A stretch of DNA of 15,385 nt from Brachionus plicatilis (Eukaryota > Rotifera > Eurotatoria > Ploima > Brachionidae). The notes beneath the pieces were generated by a model. The model saw only the letters and a program-made list of their open reading frames with translations. It made no database searches and was not told the origin of the DNA. The stretch is taken from the NCBI GenBank assembly GCA_010279815.1, contig QEOQ01000111.1, positions 3,781 to 19,165 of the forward strand, written 5' to 3'. Both the position numbers and the translations under genes were made by a program. Shown here piece by piece: positions 1 through 9,123 of the stretch (position 1 is its first letter; the number at the start of each line of letters is the position of its first letter).

Positions 1-69
1 TGATTAAAATTAAATTTTATTTAAATAAAAAAAATTTTTGTTTCTTTCTGTAGAAAAAAAAAAAAAAAA

Positions 70-1007
70 TTCAAAAAGGCAAATTGAAGTTTCAGATCAA
101 ATTTTAAGATCAAAACGATCATTTAAAATTTCAAAACTTAATTAATCTAATGATTTTGATAATTTTTGAGAAATAAATACTTAACATTACTAGACATGTT
201 ATGTCTGATAATGGTTCATTATCAAATTAATATCAAAATGATTGATCTCTAATTTATTTAACAAAAACAATCAATAATTTAAATAATTCAGGTTAAGTTA
301 ATTCACAAATTCAAATTTATAACTTTTATATCCATTCATTCAAACAAAAATAATTTTATTTTTCCACTTAAATAAATTTTAAATTTAAAAACAGTGAATT
401 TATTTGTCTTTAAAAGTAAATTTTCATTAAAATCAATTAAATTATTTAAACCTATTAAATTTCAATAAAAAGGGCATCTTGAAGTTTAGGATCAAAAAAA
501 TCAGATCAAATAGTAATTCTTTTATAACTTTTGAATGGTACTTGATTAAATCTATCTGCAAAATGCTAAAAAATGCAAAATACATGCTGAATATTGTGTG
601 AGGCTCTGCTAAAACTCTGCATTTTGCAGCAAAATGCACGCCATTAAAAAGTATTTAATTTGACTGCGCAATTTAAATGCAGAGTTTTAGCAGAGCCTCA
701 CACAATATTCAGCATGTATTTTGCATTTTTTAGCATTTTGCAGATAGATTTAATCAAGTACCATTCAAAAGTTATAAAAGAATTACTATTTGATCTGATT
801 TTTTTGATCCTAAACTTCAAGATGCCCTTTTTATTGAAATTATGCCAATAAAAAGGAAAATTTTAAATATGAAAATAAACTTGACATGACATGTCAAGTA
901 ATTGCTTTGGAAAAAAAATTTATTTTTTCTCTATTCTTAAAGAAAATATTACAATTTATATTTTTATCTTTTGATCTTGATCTTAAACTTCAATTTGCCT
1001 TCAAAAA
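70..1007 (+). mobile_element. Family A MITE, copy 1 (element 78-999), split by a family B element
   Basis: The element starts GGCAAATTGAAGTTTCAGATC at 78, and its right end at 999 is the imperfect inverted copy (AAACTTCAATTTGCC). It is flanked by a perfect 8-bp duplication TTCAAAAA at 70-77 and 1000-1007. Its halves (78-463 and 847-999) align, in reverse complement, along most of the intact copy at 11874-12374. The difference in length is explained by the family B insertion at 472-846. No ORF of transposase type is present, so it is non-autonomous. The 8-bp duplication fits hAT, Merlin or P-type superfamilies; the GG start does not decide between them. It lies in PIKfyve intron 4, thirteen bases from the splice donor at 1020. 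Confidence 0.9.
464..854. mobile_element. Family B foldback MITE (element 472-846) nested in family A
   Basis: This is a near-perfect palindrome: arms 458-624 and 675-841, about 167 bp each, around a loop of about 50 bp. The left end GGGCATCTTGAAGTTTAGGATC resembles the family A terminus, so B is a relative of its host element. AATAAAAA occurs at 464-471 and again at 847-854, where the uninterrupted A copy has the matching sequence once, so it is the probable 8-bp target duplication. The palindrome continues 14 bases past the left terminus into the duplicated flank, and the right end carries an inverted copy of that flank. Both strands therefore show the same spurious reading frame. The central part holds the word AAAACTCTGCA (611-621), shared with two other foldbacks in the window. 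Confidence 0.85.
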
Positions 1008-1020
1008 CTTCTTTCATTAC

Positions 1021-2496
1021 TTTGATACACTTTTAGCTTTCATAAGCCAGTCAACTAGTTCACGGCCGCTAATACTATTATAAATTTTTCTAAACTTATT
1101 TATGCTCTTAGTGGTGAATTGAATGCCGTCCGATGTATGATACAACTGAACCCATAGATTCCTCAATTCAGCCGAATTGTTCAGAATCAATTGTTTCAGT
1201 TCAGATTCATGCGATTGCGCTTTATTCAGATCATCTTTGTTCTCGGTCACATCGAATGGATTGTTTAGGTCATCGTTGCTGTCACAAATCGGATCACAAA
1301 CTGAATTCAATGGCAACGTTGACAAACTAGCTGTAGATGAGTACGAATTGCCAAGGCTGAATTGAACATTGGACGAGTCAGTGCTCAAACTATGGAATGC
1401 TTCTTGATCAGGATTTGAAAAGGCTATTTTTTTTTTAAATTAAAAAATATATTGATTTTTATTTTTAAATGAAAAGGAAAAAAAATTACAATTAAAATAA
1501 GAAGTTGGCAAAGACAATCGCTTCATTAGTTCTTTAATTGAATTAGAGTTTTGCCTAAAATCCGCATTGCCAGATGTTTGTATTTCGGCCACAAAAGAAT
1601 GACAAAATGTGCATGCTCTAATGTTACCATTTGTGTTCGGCCAAATGATCTTGCTTGGTATTTCATTCTCCGAACATTTAGAGCAAAATATTTGACCACA
1701 CACTCGACAATGCTAAATGAAATACAACAGATTTAAATGATTTTATTCAAACAAAAACAAAATGACAAGGCAAAAATTACATGTCGTCTGCGGATTGTGG
1801 TAAATTTTTGACTACACTGAAAACATTCTTTCACTTGCTCATCGGGCATCCAGAATTGTTTTGACGAAGTGGTTTTCAATTGATTATCTGAATTAGTTAA
1901 GCTAGTACTCGACAGGCTTAAACTAGGACTTGATTGAACTGGCTGTACAGACACATTTATCGATTTAAGTGAATAAATATGCTTAAAGAAGTTGGATATG
2001 TTGTATTTGTTTGTAATGTTGGTGCACGGTTGGCCATCACTGCCAAACGAGCTGTCGTTGTGATCTAAAGACATATTTGATTGATTAACACTAATCGATT
2101 TGGGATTTGGTTGCTTCACATATGATATATTTTCATTTACATTCTCAACTTTGGTGCAAACTAAAAAAACTAAAAATTTAGCAAAAAATATTTATCAAAA
2201 TTTATTATAAATAATTATTCATAAAAAATAATATGATTATGTGAATGTGTAAAAACTAATACCAATTGTTTAAAAAAAATAAAACTTTCTTAACTAAAAA
2301 TCTTCATTAAAATTCTAATTGAGAGTTAATTACTTGTGTTCGAATGAGTCTTAGACCGTTCGAATGAAGATATTGAGTTCCGATGAGTAAAACGCCTAAA
2401 AAGGTTTATTCTATTTTCCAACAATTCTTCATATTCATATTCACTATCAATATTCTTAAAAAATGTAAGGTTTTTTTGATCTTCTTTGTTATCCAT
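1021..2496 (-). CDS. PIKFYVE: PIKfyve/Fab1-type phosphoinositide kinase, N-terminal four exons (partial)
   Basis: The family phosphorylates PtdIns3P to PtdIns(3,5)P2 on endosomes. Four exons join in phase on the minus strand: 2496-2334, 2160-1781, 1712-1490 and 1423-1021, giving 389 residues. All junctions are GT-AG; the introns are 173, 68 and 66 bp. Near the N-terminus is INLFRRF, resembling the conserved start of PIKfyve. The FYVE finger spans about residues 157-220: WMPD at 158-161, RRRHHCR at 178-184, and zinc ligands C167, C170, C183, C186, C191, C194, C215 and C218. The intron splits the two histidines of the HHC motif. A Ser/Asn-rich linker follows, then the first 50 or so residues of a DEP domain (ELRNLWVQLYH through GRELVDWLMKAK). 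The exon ends after two bases of a codon at donor GTAATG. The rest of DEP, the chaperonin-like domain and the kinase domain lie beyond position 1. ATG 2496 is chosen because TGA at 2520-2518 is in frame just upstream with no acceptor between. FYVE plus DEP is diagnostic of PIKfyve. Confidence 0.9.
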
Positions 2497-2517
2497 TTGA
2501 CATTTATTTTCCAATGT

Positions 2518-2529
2518 TCAATTGTTCAT
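2518..2529 (-). promoter_or_regulatory. Possible minimal upstream ORF in the PIKfyve 5' leader
   Basis: ATG AAC AAT TGA lies 21 bases upstream of the PIKfyve start codon, in the same frame, and its TGA is the in-frame stop that fixes the start. If the leader is transcribed unspliced through here, it is a three-codon upstream ORF that could dampen initiation. The transcription start is unknown. Confidence 0.3.
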
Positions 2530-4123
2530 TATTCTCGAAAGCTAATTTTTATTTAAAAAATAACTGAGCAGGTCTAAAATCACTAGCTCCTTATTTGATC
2601 ATAAGTTGAACGAAAAGTTTGCTTTATTGAAATAGAATTTATTAAGTCTATCACATTTTTTAAAGGATAAAATTATAATTTTGTTTTTGATTTAATATTT
2701 TGAATTTCGAACACTGAGATAAGATATTTTTAATTTTAGGTCTATTTTTTTTTTCTTATAAAATATAGACAAAAAATGAGATAAGAGATTTTTCCTGAAA
2801 TTAAAATACAACTCAAAATATATTTTTTTTTCTTGCCGTGCCAATACAGTGCCTATCGATTTAAATCAGAATATAAAAATTTTTGATCGAACTTCAGATT
2901 TAAAAAATGATCATAAAACTTTAAATATGCAACTTAATTTCATCGATGAATTTTACAGTAGTGATTTGTTACGATGATTTTATAAAAATTTTGGTAAATT
3001 CGCGTAAACTCTTTTAAAAGAAAAAAGTGCCAAAAAAATCTAAAATTTCTTCAATTTTTATAATTTTTTGATTATTTCAAAAAACAAATAAAAAATTTAG
3101 AAAAAAAAAAGCATTTTTGCGCGAATTTTTTTTAATTTTTATTGATTTTAGTGAAAAAAAAGAATAACTAAAATTTAGCTTATTTATCTTCGAAATTATT
3201 ATGTTCACAAATTTTAGTTATTTGATCAATTTCCATTTTTCTCAATTAAAATTTTAATTACCTAATAATTCAAGGTTTAGAATTTTAAAGAGGCAAAAAC
3301 TTACAATTCAAAGTAAAAATAAAAATTACAAAAATGACAAAAAAGCAAAAAGAAGATTAATTATTCAAACAAAAATAATAACTTAAAAAACGTGAAATTT
3401 ATAGTTCTATTTACATAGTTTTTCTTGCCCTTTTTCAAACAGTCCGCAGCTTTTTTCCAGGCTACTTTAAAATTAGAATGCCGAGGGACCAATTTCAGTA
3501 AATTTTTAAAAAAATTTGCTTTTTAATTTTATATAAATTTAAATATAAATTTAATATAAATAATAATGATAATAATAATTTTTTTTTAATATAAATTAAT
3601 TACAAATTACTTTTAATTTCATCCTTCTCTTTACGCTATTTTGTCTCACTCAAAGTTTCGCCGACATCGTTTTTAAACTTAGGGCGTATAAAATGTCGAA
3701 GTCGATTCGTTAAGGGTTTATTGTTAACTAAAAAATTTGAGCCTTAATTCAGAGAATTTATATTAAATAAAAATTCAATCCAGAGTATAATATAGGGTAT
3801 CCAAAGGTGTTAATTTCAAGTAAATTTTTATTTGTAATTTAAAACAAAATTAAAGAATCTGTTTACAATCGCCAATTGCCAATTTTTGCCATTTAAATTA
3901 AGATCAAGCTAAAGAGGGTTATCAAGCTAAATTATTTCATAAAATAGTTCTTTAAAAAAGATATCTAAGATGATTATTCTTAAGAGCTTATATGATTTCA
4001 CTCTATTTTTCTAATAACTCACCTATTTTAGCCCATAATTTACTTTTATTATCCAATTAGATATCTTAAGAACTTAACTATGAAACAATATTTAAAAAAA
4101 AATCTTTTAATTTTATTTTTTAT
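2530..4123. other. Non-coding AT-rich intergenic stretch upstream of PIKfyve
   Basis: No open frame with coding character was seen on either strand. This is upstream of PIKfyve, so its promoter is probably near the low-coordinate end, but no core element is convincing in such AT-rich DNA. Two short diverged direct repeats beginning GAGATAAGA sit near 2716 and 2778. A weak inverted pair built around TTCGCG lies near 3000 and 3120 and could be an old transposon. Slightly GC-richer patches at about 3425-3490 and 3625-3715 show only short frames. Confidence 0.5.
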
Positions 4124-4321
4124 TTATAAAGGAAAAAAGTTAGCCGATTCTAAATAATTAACACAATCTATGGCAGTATTAGCCGCGAACAGGCTTAACC
4201 GGTCAAGTTGGTCAAAAGTTTTTGCGATAATATGTCCGCCACATTAAGCCATCAACAATTTTGGCTACCAGATTATGCGAGCAGAAACATTTGATGAACG
4301 ATCATGAATACGTTCAAACAT
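4124..4321 (-). pseudogene. GC-richer island with coding-like minus-strand fragments, unrecognised
   Basis: This island is visibly richer in G+C than its flanks. On the minus strand one frame is open from 4243 to the stop at 4126-4124. It reads about 39 residues containing FDQLDRLSLFAANTAIDC and ending in NFFPL. A second frame begins with ATG at 4321-4319 (MFERIHDRSSNVSARIIW) and stops at 4265. The two lie end to end in different frames, as a frameshifted gene remnant or a short terminal exon would. I do not recognise the protein. Composition and residue mix look coding rather than random, but the fragment is too short to be sure. Confidence 0.25.
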
Positions 4322-5669
4322 TTGTTTTTATTTGACTACACAGTTTTAAAATATTTTGAGATTTATTTGAAAATATTTTCAATCAAAATACGGATTTAAT
4401 TTGGGAACAAGAGTGTATTTTAGCTTTCATTTATTTTTTCAATAATTTATTTCAGTTAAATAAAAACAAAATTTTTGATCGATGCTTCAATTTGAATTAG
4501 CTTCAATTAAAATTAGAGCAAATTTAAAACACTTAAACATTGTCTTATTTATTACATTTTATTTTTTTAAAATTTTTTCTTCATCGCCTTTAAGGCGTTC
4601 ACATTGAAATAAATAATAAAATATAACAATTGAATTTTTATTTATAAAATTTTTGAATCTCAATTTTATTTTTATTTTAATTTTAATTTAACTATAATCG
4701 ATTTGTCAAAATAAGAATACGCAGGAAAAATAAATTCAAAAAATCAAGTTTTAACTAAAACAAGCTTTTTGTCACCAAAACAGTTCTTTGAATTATATTA
4801 TTTGAAATTTTTTTTTTTCTTTTTTTTAAAAATTGACAATGCCTAATTTTCTTTCTTTTACTGAAAAATTTTTAGCAAAATGAACCTACTTATTTTTTAT
4901 AAAAGAATCGTAAGTCTTAAAAAATTTATTGCGATTTGTTTTTGCAAAATTTTACATTTAAAAATTATTTAACAATAAATTGAATCGACTAACAAATCAA
5001 CTAATTTAGTTTCGAAAATAATTTGAAAATATTTCTGAAAGTTTCCTAAGGGAATAGAAAATGTTATTTAAATATTTAGTAGATTTTTATTTTGTCAAAA
5101 AACATTTCAGTTTGAAAGAAATTTAAACTCTTGTTTCTTATATGACTTGAATTGAAAAAGTATGCTCTCTTTTGGAACAACCAATTTATTTAAAAAATAT
5201 AAAAACAAGAAGCAAAAATGAGTTAAAGTTAAATAAGACATCTATGAGTAAAAAAAAAAATTTAATCTCATTTATCAAACTGTATATTTTTGGGGAGTTT
5301 AATTAGGCTTGATTTTTTAAACTAATGTAAAACCGACTGATTTTCAGGTGTACATTTTGGTCGATTGAATTTGATAAATGTTGGTATTTTGAATTTGGAA
5401 AAAAAAACAAAATTTAAGATAGAAAAATTTTTTATTGAACTTTAAAAGTCGTTCTGAAAAATGGAATAGGAAGAGCTTTGTTTGGATAATAATCATTTTT
5501 AAAATAATTCAAGATCATCTAAGATCTTCTAAGTTAATTTGAGGTAAATTCGAAAGTTTTGGCGACCATAGTCCATATTTTTGCTAAAGCAAACAAATTT
5601 CTTTTCAAATTTTTAACTTTTTTTTTAAACATTTTAATTAATTAGAAATCAAATATTAAAATCAATAAG
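4322..5669. other. Non-coding AT-rich intergenic stretch
   Basis: Poly-A/T runs dominate. I see no open frame with coding character, no structured repeat and no RNA gene. Its right end should contain the promoter and 5' leader of the secreted-protein gene starting at 5670, but no motif stands out. Confidence 0.5.
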
Positions 5670-6054
5670 ATGCTATTAATGATCAAATTTATTTTGATGA
5701 TTTATTTTTTGACAAGCTTGGGTTCGAGTGAAAAAACTGGTAAGTTGGCGAAAAAAATTATTTAATTCAATTCAATTCTAAAAATTAATTTTTTTTTTCA
5801 TTAAAGAAAACATATTTTATAAGTTAACAAGCAAAACAAGCTTTGATTGCTACTCAAAAATAGACATGAACATTAAAGTAAGAAGTTTTCTAGAATGCAT
5901 TCAACATTGTTCGAAAAAAATTGAGTGCAACTATGTGAATTACAAAAATGAGCAATGTGTTCTTTATGCTACATTGGCCTTTAATCAAGATTATCTGGAT
6001 GGCACATTCTGGCATAAAAATTTTCCAGTCTTAACATGTATCAAATCTTGTTAA
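5670..6054 (+). CDS. Small secreted PAN/Apple-like domain protein (two exons)
   Basis: Exon 1 is 5670-5739 and exon 2 is 5807-6054. The 67-bp intron has donor GTAAGT and acceptor TTAAAG after a T-tract. The joined frame is 105 residues. Residues 1-20 form a signal peptide (MLLMIKFILMIYFLTSLGSS), so the product is probably secreted. The mature part has seven cysteines. The block FLECIQHCSKKIECNYV followed by EQCVLY has the spacing of PAN/Apple domains, which commonly bind proteins or carbohydrates outside the cell. The frame stops at TAA 6052-6054 after CIKSC. Exon 1 ends in phase 1, and so would an internal GT at 6038 that could join the exon at 7056. This form may therefore be one of two alternative ends. 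The PAN call rests on cysteine pattern alone. Confidence 0.65.
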
Positions 6055-6111
6055 AAAAAACAAAATTGAGATATCATTTTTGCAATTTTTTATTATTTTC
6101 TCAATGACTTT

Positions 6112-6463
6112 AAAAGTTTGACAATTTGAAATTTTAGTACAAAAAGTAAACCTTATAATTTATTTTCTAATTGTGCAAAAAATATTTTTGAAAACAGTAC
6201 AATATTGTACAAATTTGTACAAATAAATTCTAAGCTTTGCAAAAACTCTGCAATTTATTGCATTTTTTAATCAAATATTTTTTGATGATGTGCATTTTAC
6301 AGAAAATGCAGAGTTAAACTGAGCTTAGAATTTGTTCGTACAAATTTGTACAATATTGTATTGTTTACAGAAGTATTTTTACACAATTGGAAAAAAAAAT
6401 TATAAGGTTTTTACTTTATGTACTTTAATTTTTGTACCAAAATTTCAAATGCAAAAAGTTTGA
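6112..6463. mobile_element. Foldback MITE in the intron between PAN exon and distal exon
   Basis: Long imperfect inverted repeat. The left arm begins near 6124 (ATTTGAAATTTTAGTAC) and the right arm ends near 6450 (GTACCAAAATTTCAAAT). The arms contain paired GTACAATATTGTAC and GTACAAATTTGTAC words and pair inward to about 6255 and 6305. AAAAGTTTGA at 6112-6121 recurs at 6454-6463 and is the likely target duplication; its exact 8-10 bp extent is ambiguous. AAAACTCTGCA at 6242-6252 is shared with the foldbacks at 472-846 and 14835-14981. There is no coding capacity. Confidence 0.7.
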
Positions 6464-7055
6464 TCTTCTTTTAAATGAATGAAGCTTTTAGCTGAGCATA
6501 ATAATGCCAAATAAATACTTAGGAAATATTTCATGACAATGAATAATGAAGGTTGCTTTTCAGTTTTTCTTTTAAAATTAAAAATCAACTGTAATATTAT
6601 TCCGTAAAAATGTCAGTTATTATGTTGATTATTTAGATTCTTATTGAAAAATAAACAAGTTAGTCGATACGGAACTTTCCTTTCTCTAAGCTTCAGGTCT
6701 AAAATTTTGATGAACTTTTGATGAAATTTAAAAAATTTAAAACATTTCCAAAATTCCTTAACTCTTATACGTCCAAAATTTAGTCAAAAGTGACCCAGTA
6801 TTCGGTTGTCAATTTTAACCCAAGCAAAAAATTTTAATTTTTAAACCTTAAATCTAGACCATGTTATATTATCTAAGCCATTTTTTTACATTTACTTAAA
6901 AAAACTTAAAACATAAAAAATTTCATCCATTTAAATTATAAAACTTAATGTTAAAATTATAATTTTTATAATACAAAAATATCGATGAATAACTCAATTT
7001 TGTGATTATAACTATTTTTGCTCATTACACAAAAAAAATTTATTTTAATTTTTAG
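6464..7055. other. Intronic sequence 5' of the distal exon
   Basis: AT-rich DNA between the foldback element and the acceptor at 7055. No coding frame or repeat was seen. It ends with a T-rich tract suited to a splice acceptor. Confidence 0.5.
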
Positions 7056-7516
7056 TTACATACCCTGGCCTTACAATAGGATATCCATTTAATAGGCTAT
7101 GTAGAATTGGATTTAGATTGACTTATGATGAATATTATTCACATATAACTTTGACAACAGAACTTGAAAATATAAGAAGTCAATGCAATAGTAGTTCAAT
7201 TTTGTGTGCCGCAGGAGGATTAGTAAATACAGATATTTTAACATTGGTTTCATGTGCCAATTGTCATTCAGTATTAACAATAAAACCTCCAAGTACTGCG
7301 GTTCATTTAGGATCATCTCACTGGTACCTGACTCCAAATCAAAGTTTTGGTTTTGCTCCGAACTCAACCATCAATTTTAGCCCGGGCGACAGCTTTGATC
7401 CAGTAAGCCTTTTTCGTTTATCGTGGCATCTAGATAAATATAGTGGATGGCGACTAGGAGATATACTCTCTTTAAACAATAACATAAATTACAAAAAATA
7501 CATTTTAATTAGATAA
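7056..7516 (+). CDS. Terminal exon: extracellular cysteine/tryptophan domain, probably same gene as 5670
   Basis: The exon opens after acceptor TTTTTAG at 7049-7055, enters with two bases of a split codon and runs 152 codons to TAA at 7514-7516. Composition is clearly coding. It reads YPGLTIGYPFNRLCRIGFRL, then a block with cysteines in RSQC, ILC and SCANC, then SSHWYLTP, FGFAPNST, LRLSWHLD-like FRLSWHLDKYSGWRLG, ending KKYILIR. Three N-glycosylation sequons (NSS, NQS, NST) and five cysteines fit an extracellular domain. There is no internal start likely to be used and no signal peptide of its own, so it needs an upstream exon ending in phase 1. The signal-peptide exon at 5670-5739 fits exactly, and so would an internal donor at 6038 in the PAN exon. 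I recall similar sequences only as uncharacterised rotifer proteins; no function is claimed. Confidence 0.75.
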
Positions 7517-8557
7517 ATTCATCAATATTTTTAAATCATAAAAATTTAATATGAAAAATTATTACAAGCCGTTTAGTTTGTTTTTTTTTATTTTTTTTTG
7601 GGAAATAATTATAATTTTATAACGGTAGTGAAAAGTTTTGAGCTAAATCTATCAAAATAGTTTTTTTTTATAAAGCATTTTATTTTTTTTTAAGCTAAAA
7701 CATTAATATTTTGCAAGCTTTGTATTCTGGTTGGAAATAATTATGGACGTGGGTTTTTGCCGCATAAAAAAAAAAAAAAACGCACGAAAAAAAATTTTTA
7801 GCATATAGACAATTAAATTAAGCATGTTTTTGTTTTTCAGCTCTAATCATTCAACAGTTTTTTCTATGATATTTTTTTATGTGATTTTTGATCATATGGA
7901 GTTTTTGGCGCAATATTTAAAAAAGAAAAAAATTAGGAATAGCAGTTGTAAAAGATTTTGATTAGATAAAATAATTTCTGTTTTAATTATAATTGGTCAT
8001 TTCTTCAATAAACTTTAGAATTGTATGAAATTACTTTATTTTAGATTTTTTTGGCTATATATTACAATTATCTTACTTTAGAATAAAATACTTTTCTTTA
8101 TGAGAGCAGAATTTTCTTTATGAAAGAATAGTTTCACTTTATTTGAGAGTTTTTTTTCTTTAAAAAAAATTGAAAAATTTTATTAAAGATAAGTTTTACT
8201 TTATAATAGAAATGTTTTTCTTTAGTTTAAATATTATCTCCAAAATTAAATAAAATTTTTTTACACAATTTGCACAATAATTGCAGATAAAATGAAGAAT
8301 ATTTATCTAAATTTAAGCCTTAAATTTAAGATTTGATTTTAGAAATTTAAGTTCGCAGGATGCAGATTTAAGAAATCAGAAAGCAAGGCGTAAAAACATT
8401 AAAAAAAAATACTTCAAAAAAAATCTCCCATACCCATTCTAGTCAAGTTCTACCACAACTTTCCACTTCCATAAATAATAAATGATCCGCATTTTTAAAT
8501 TTTTTTATTTATATTATAAAATTCTAAATGGATACGAATGGATACGCCGGACTTTAA
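7517..8557. other. Intergenic stretch with a degenerate CTTTAT-type repeat
   Basis: No coding frame. Between about 8030 and 8225 the words TTTTCTTTATGA and ACTTTAT recur at irregular spacing of about 20 bases, a diverged low-order tandem repeat. ATGGATACG is duplicated near 8528 and 8538. No polyadenylation signal of exact AATAAA type lies close behind the stop at 7516. Confidence 0.4.
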
Positions 8558-9123
8558 ATCAAAGTCAGAGCTCTTTAAAAGTCACAAGTCTAAAGTCAAG
8601 TCTAAGTACGAGCTTTGATTTTTTTTTCTTAAGTCTGGACTTGGACTTGGACTTGGAATTTTAGTGACTTTTAGTTAAACCAGGCCGCTACAATAGGAAA
8701 CTAGAACGGCAAAAAGATCATTCTTCAGTCACATGAATTTTCGGTAAAATGAAAATAATTTTACATTTTTGAAGTTTAACTTTTTTAGTGAATTTGACTT
8801 AAACTAGGCCGACACAATAGCTACCTGGAATGGCAAAAAATTCGGCAAAATTTTCATATTTTTAGATTTTTTTGTGCAATTTTTGATAAGAATTTTATTT
8901 TTAATTTTAGTAACTAAATAATTTGGAGGATTTTTTTTATTTTCTGAAATATTGTACAAAAAAATTTAAAAATATGAAAATTTTGCCGAATTTTTTGCCA
9001 TTCCAGTTAGCTATTGTGTCGGCCTAGTTTAAGTCAAATTGACTAAACAAATTAAACTTCAAGTTTGAACTTAAAAAGAAATTTTCTTAAGACTTGTGAC
9101 TTTTAGACAATTCTGATCAAAAT
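8558..9123. mobile_element. Family C hAT-like MITE, copy 1 (element 8566-9115)
   Basis: Termini are CAGAGCTCTTTAAAAGTCAC at 8566 and the inverted GTGACTTTTAGACAATTCTG ending at 9115. The flanking octamers are ATCAAAGT (8558-8565) and ATCAAAAT (9116-9123), matching at seven of eight. A CAGAG-type terminus with an 8-bp duplication is typical of hAT elements. The left interior is rich in AAGTC words, including a short TTGGAC tandem at about 8636-8655. The centre is occupied by foldback D. Copy 2 at 12713-12853 is only 141 bp and lacks that centre, which supports nested insertion. Confidence 0.75.
8771..9060. mobile_element. Foldback element D nested in family C
   Basis: Arms 8771-8880 and 8951-9060, about 110 bp each, pair with few mismatches around a 70-base loop. 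Each arm carries ACTAGGCCGACACAATAGCT and GGAATGGCAAAAAATTCGGC on its inward reading. A third, more diverged arm in the same orientation as the left arm lies at about 8675-8745 (GGCCGCTACAATAGG, ACGGCAAAA). A clean target duplication was not found. There is no coding capacity. Confidence 0.65.

Noticed and set aside
1..51. Good-looking minus-strand acceptor (T-tract then CTACAG) at 48-49 that could start PIKfyve exon 5
   Set aside because: In the required phase it reads a few Lys/Phe codons and stops, with no resemblance to the rest of a DEP domain. The true exon 5 is expected beyond the left edge.
442..851. Matching 50-odd-residue reading frames on both strands (442-639 minus, 660-851 plus)
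   Set aside because: They are the same frame read from the two arms of palindrome B, have AT-driven composition and lie in an intron.
1133..1365. Plus-strand frames over PIKfyve exon 4
   Set aside because: Shadows of the minus-strand exon, whose splice phases and DEP motif are consistent.
7113..7367. Minus-strand frame opposite the distal exon
   Set aside because: Shadow of the plus-strand coding exon, which has the plausible composition, acceptor and motifs.
8030..8225. CTTTAT repeats as a possible CRISPR-like or minisatellite array
   Set aside because: Units and spacing are irregular and AT-only; a diverged simple repeat is enough to explain them.
8482..8664. 60-residue plus-strand frame with a LDLDLDL end
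   Set aside because: The end reads a TTGGAC tandem in MITE C, and the start is poly-Phe/Tyr low complexity.
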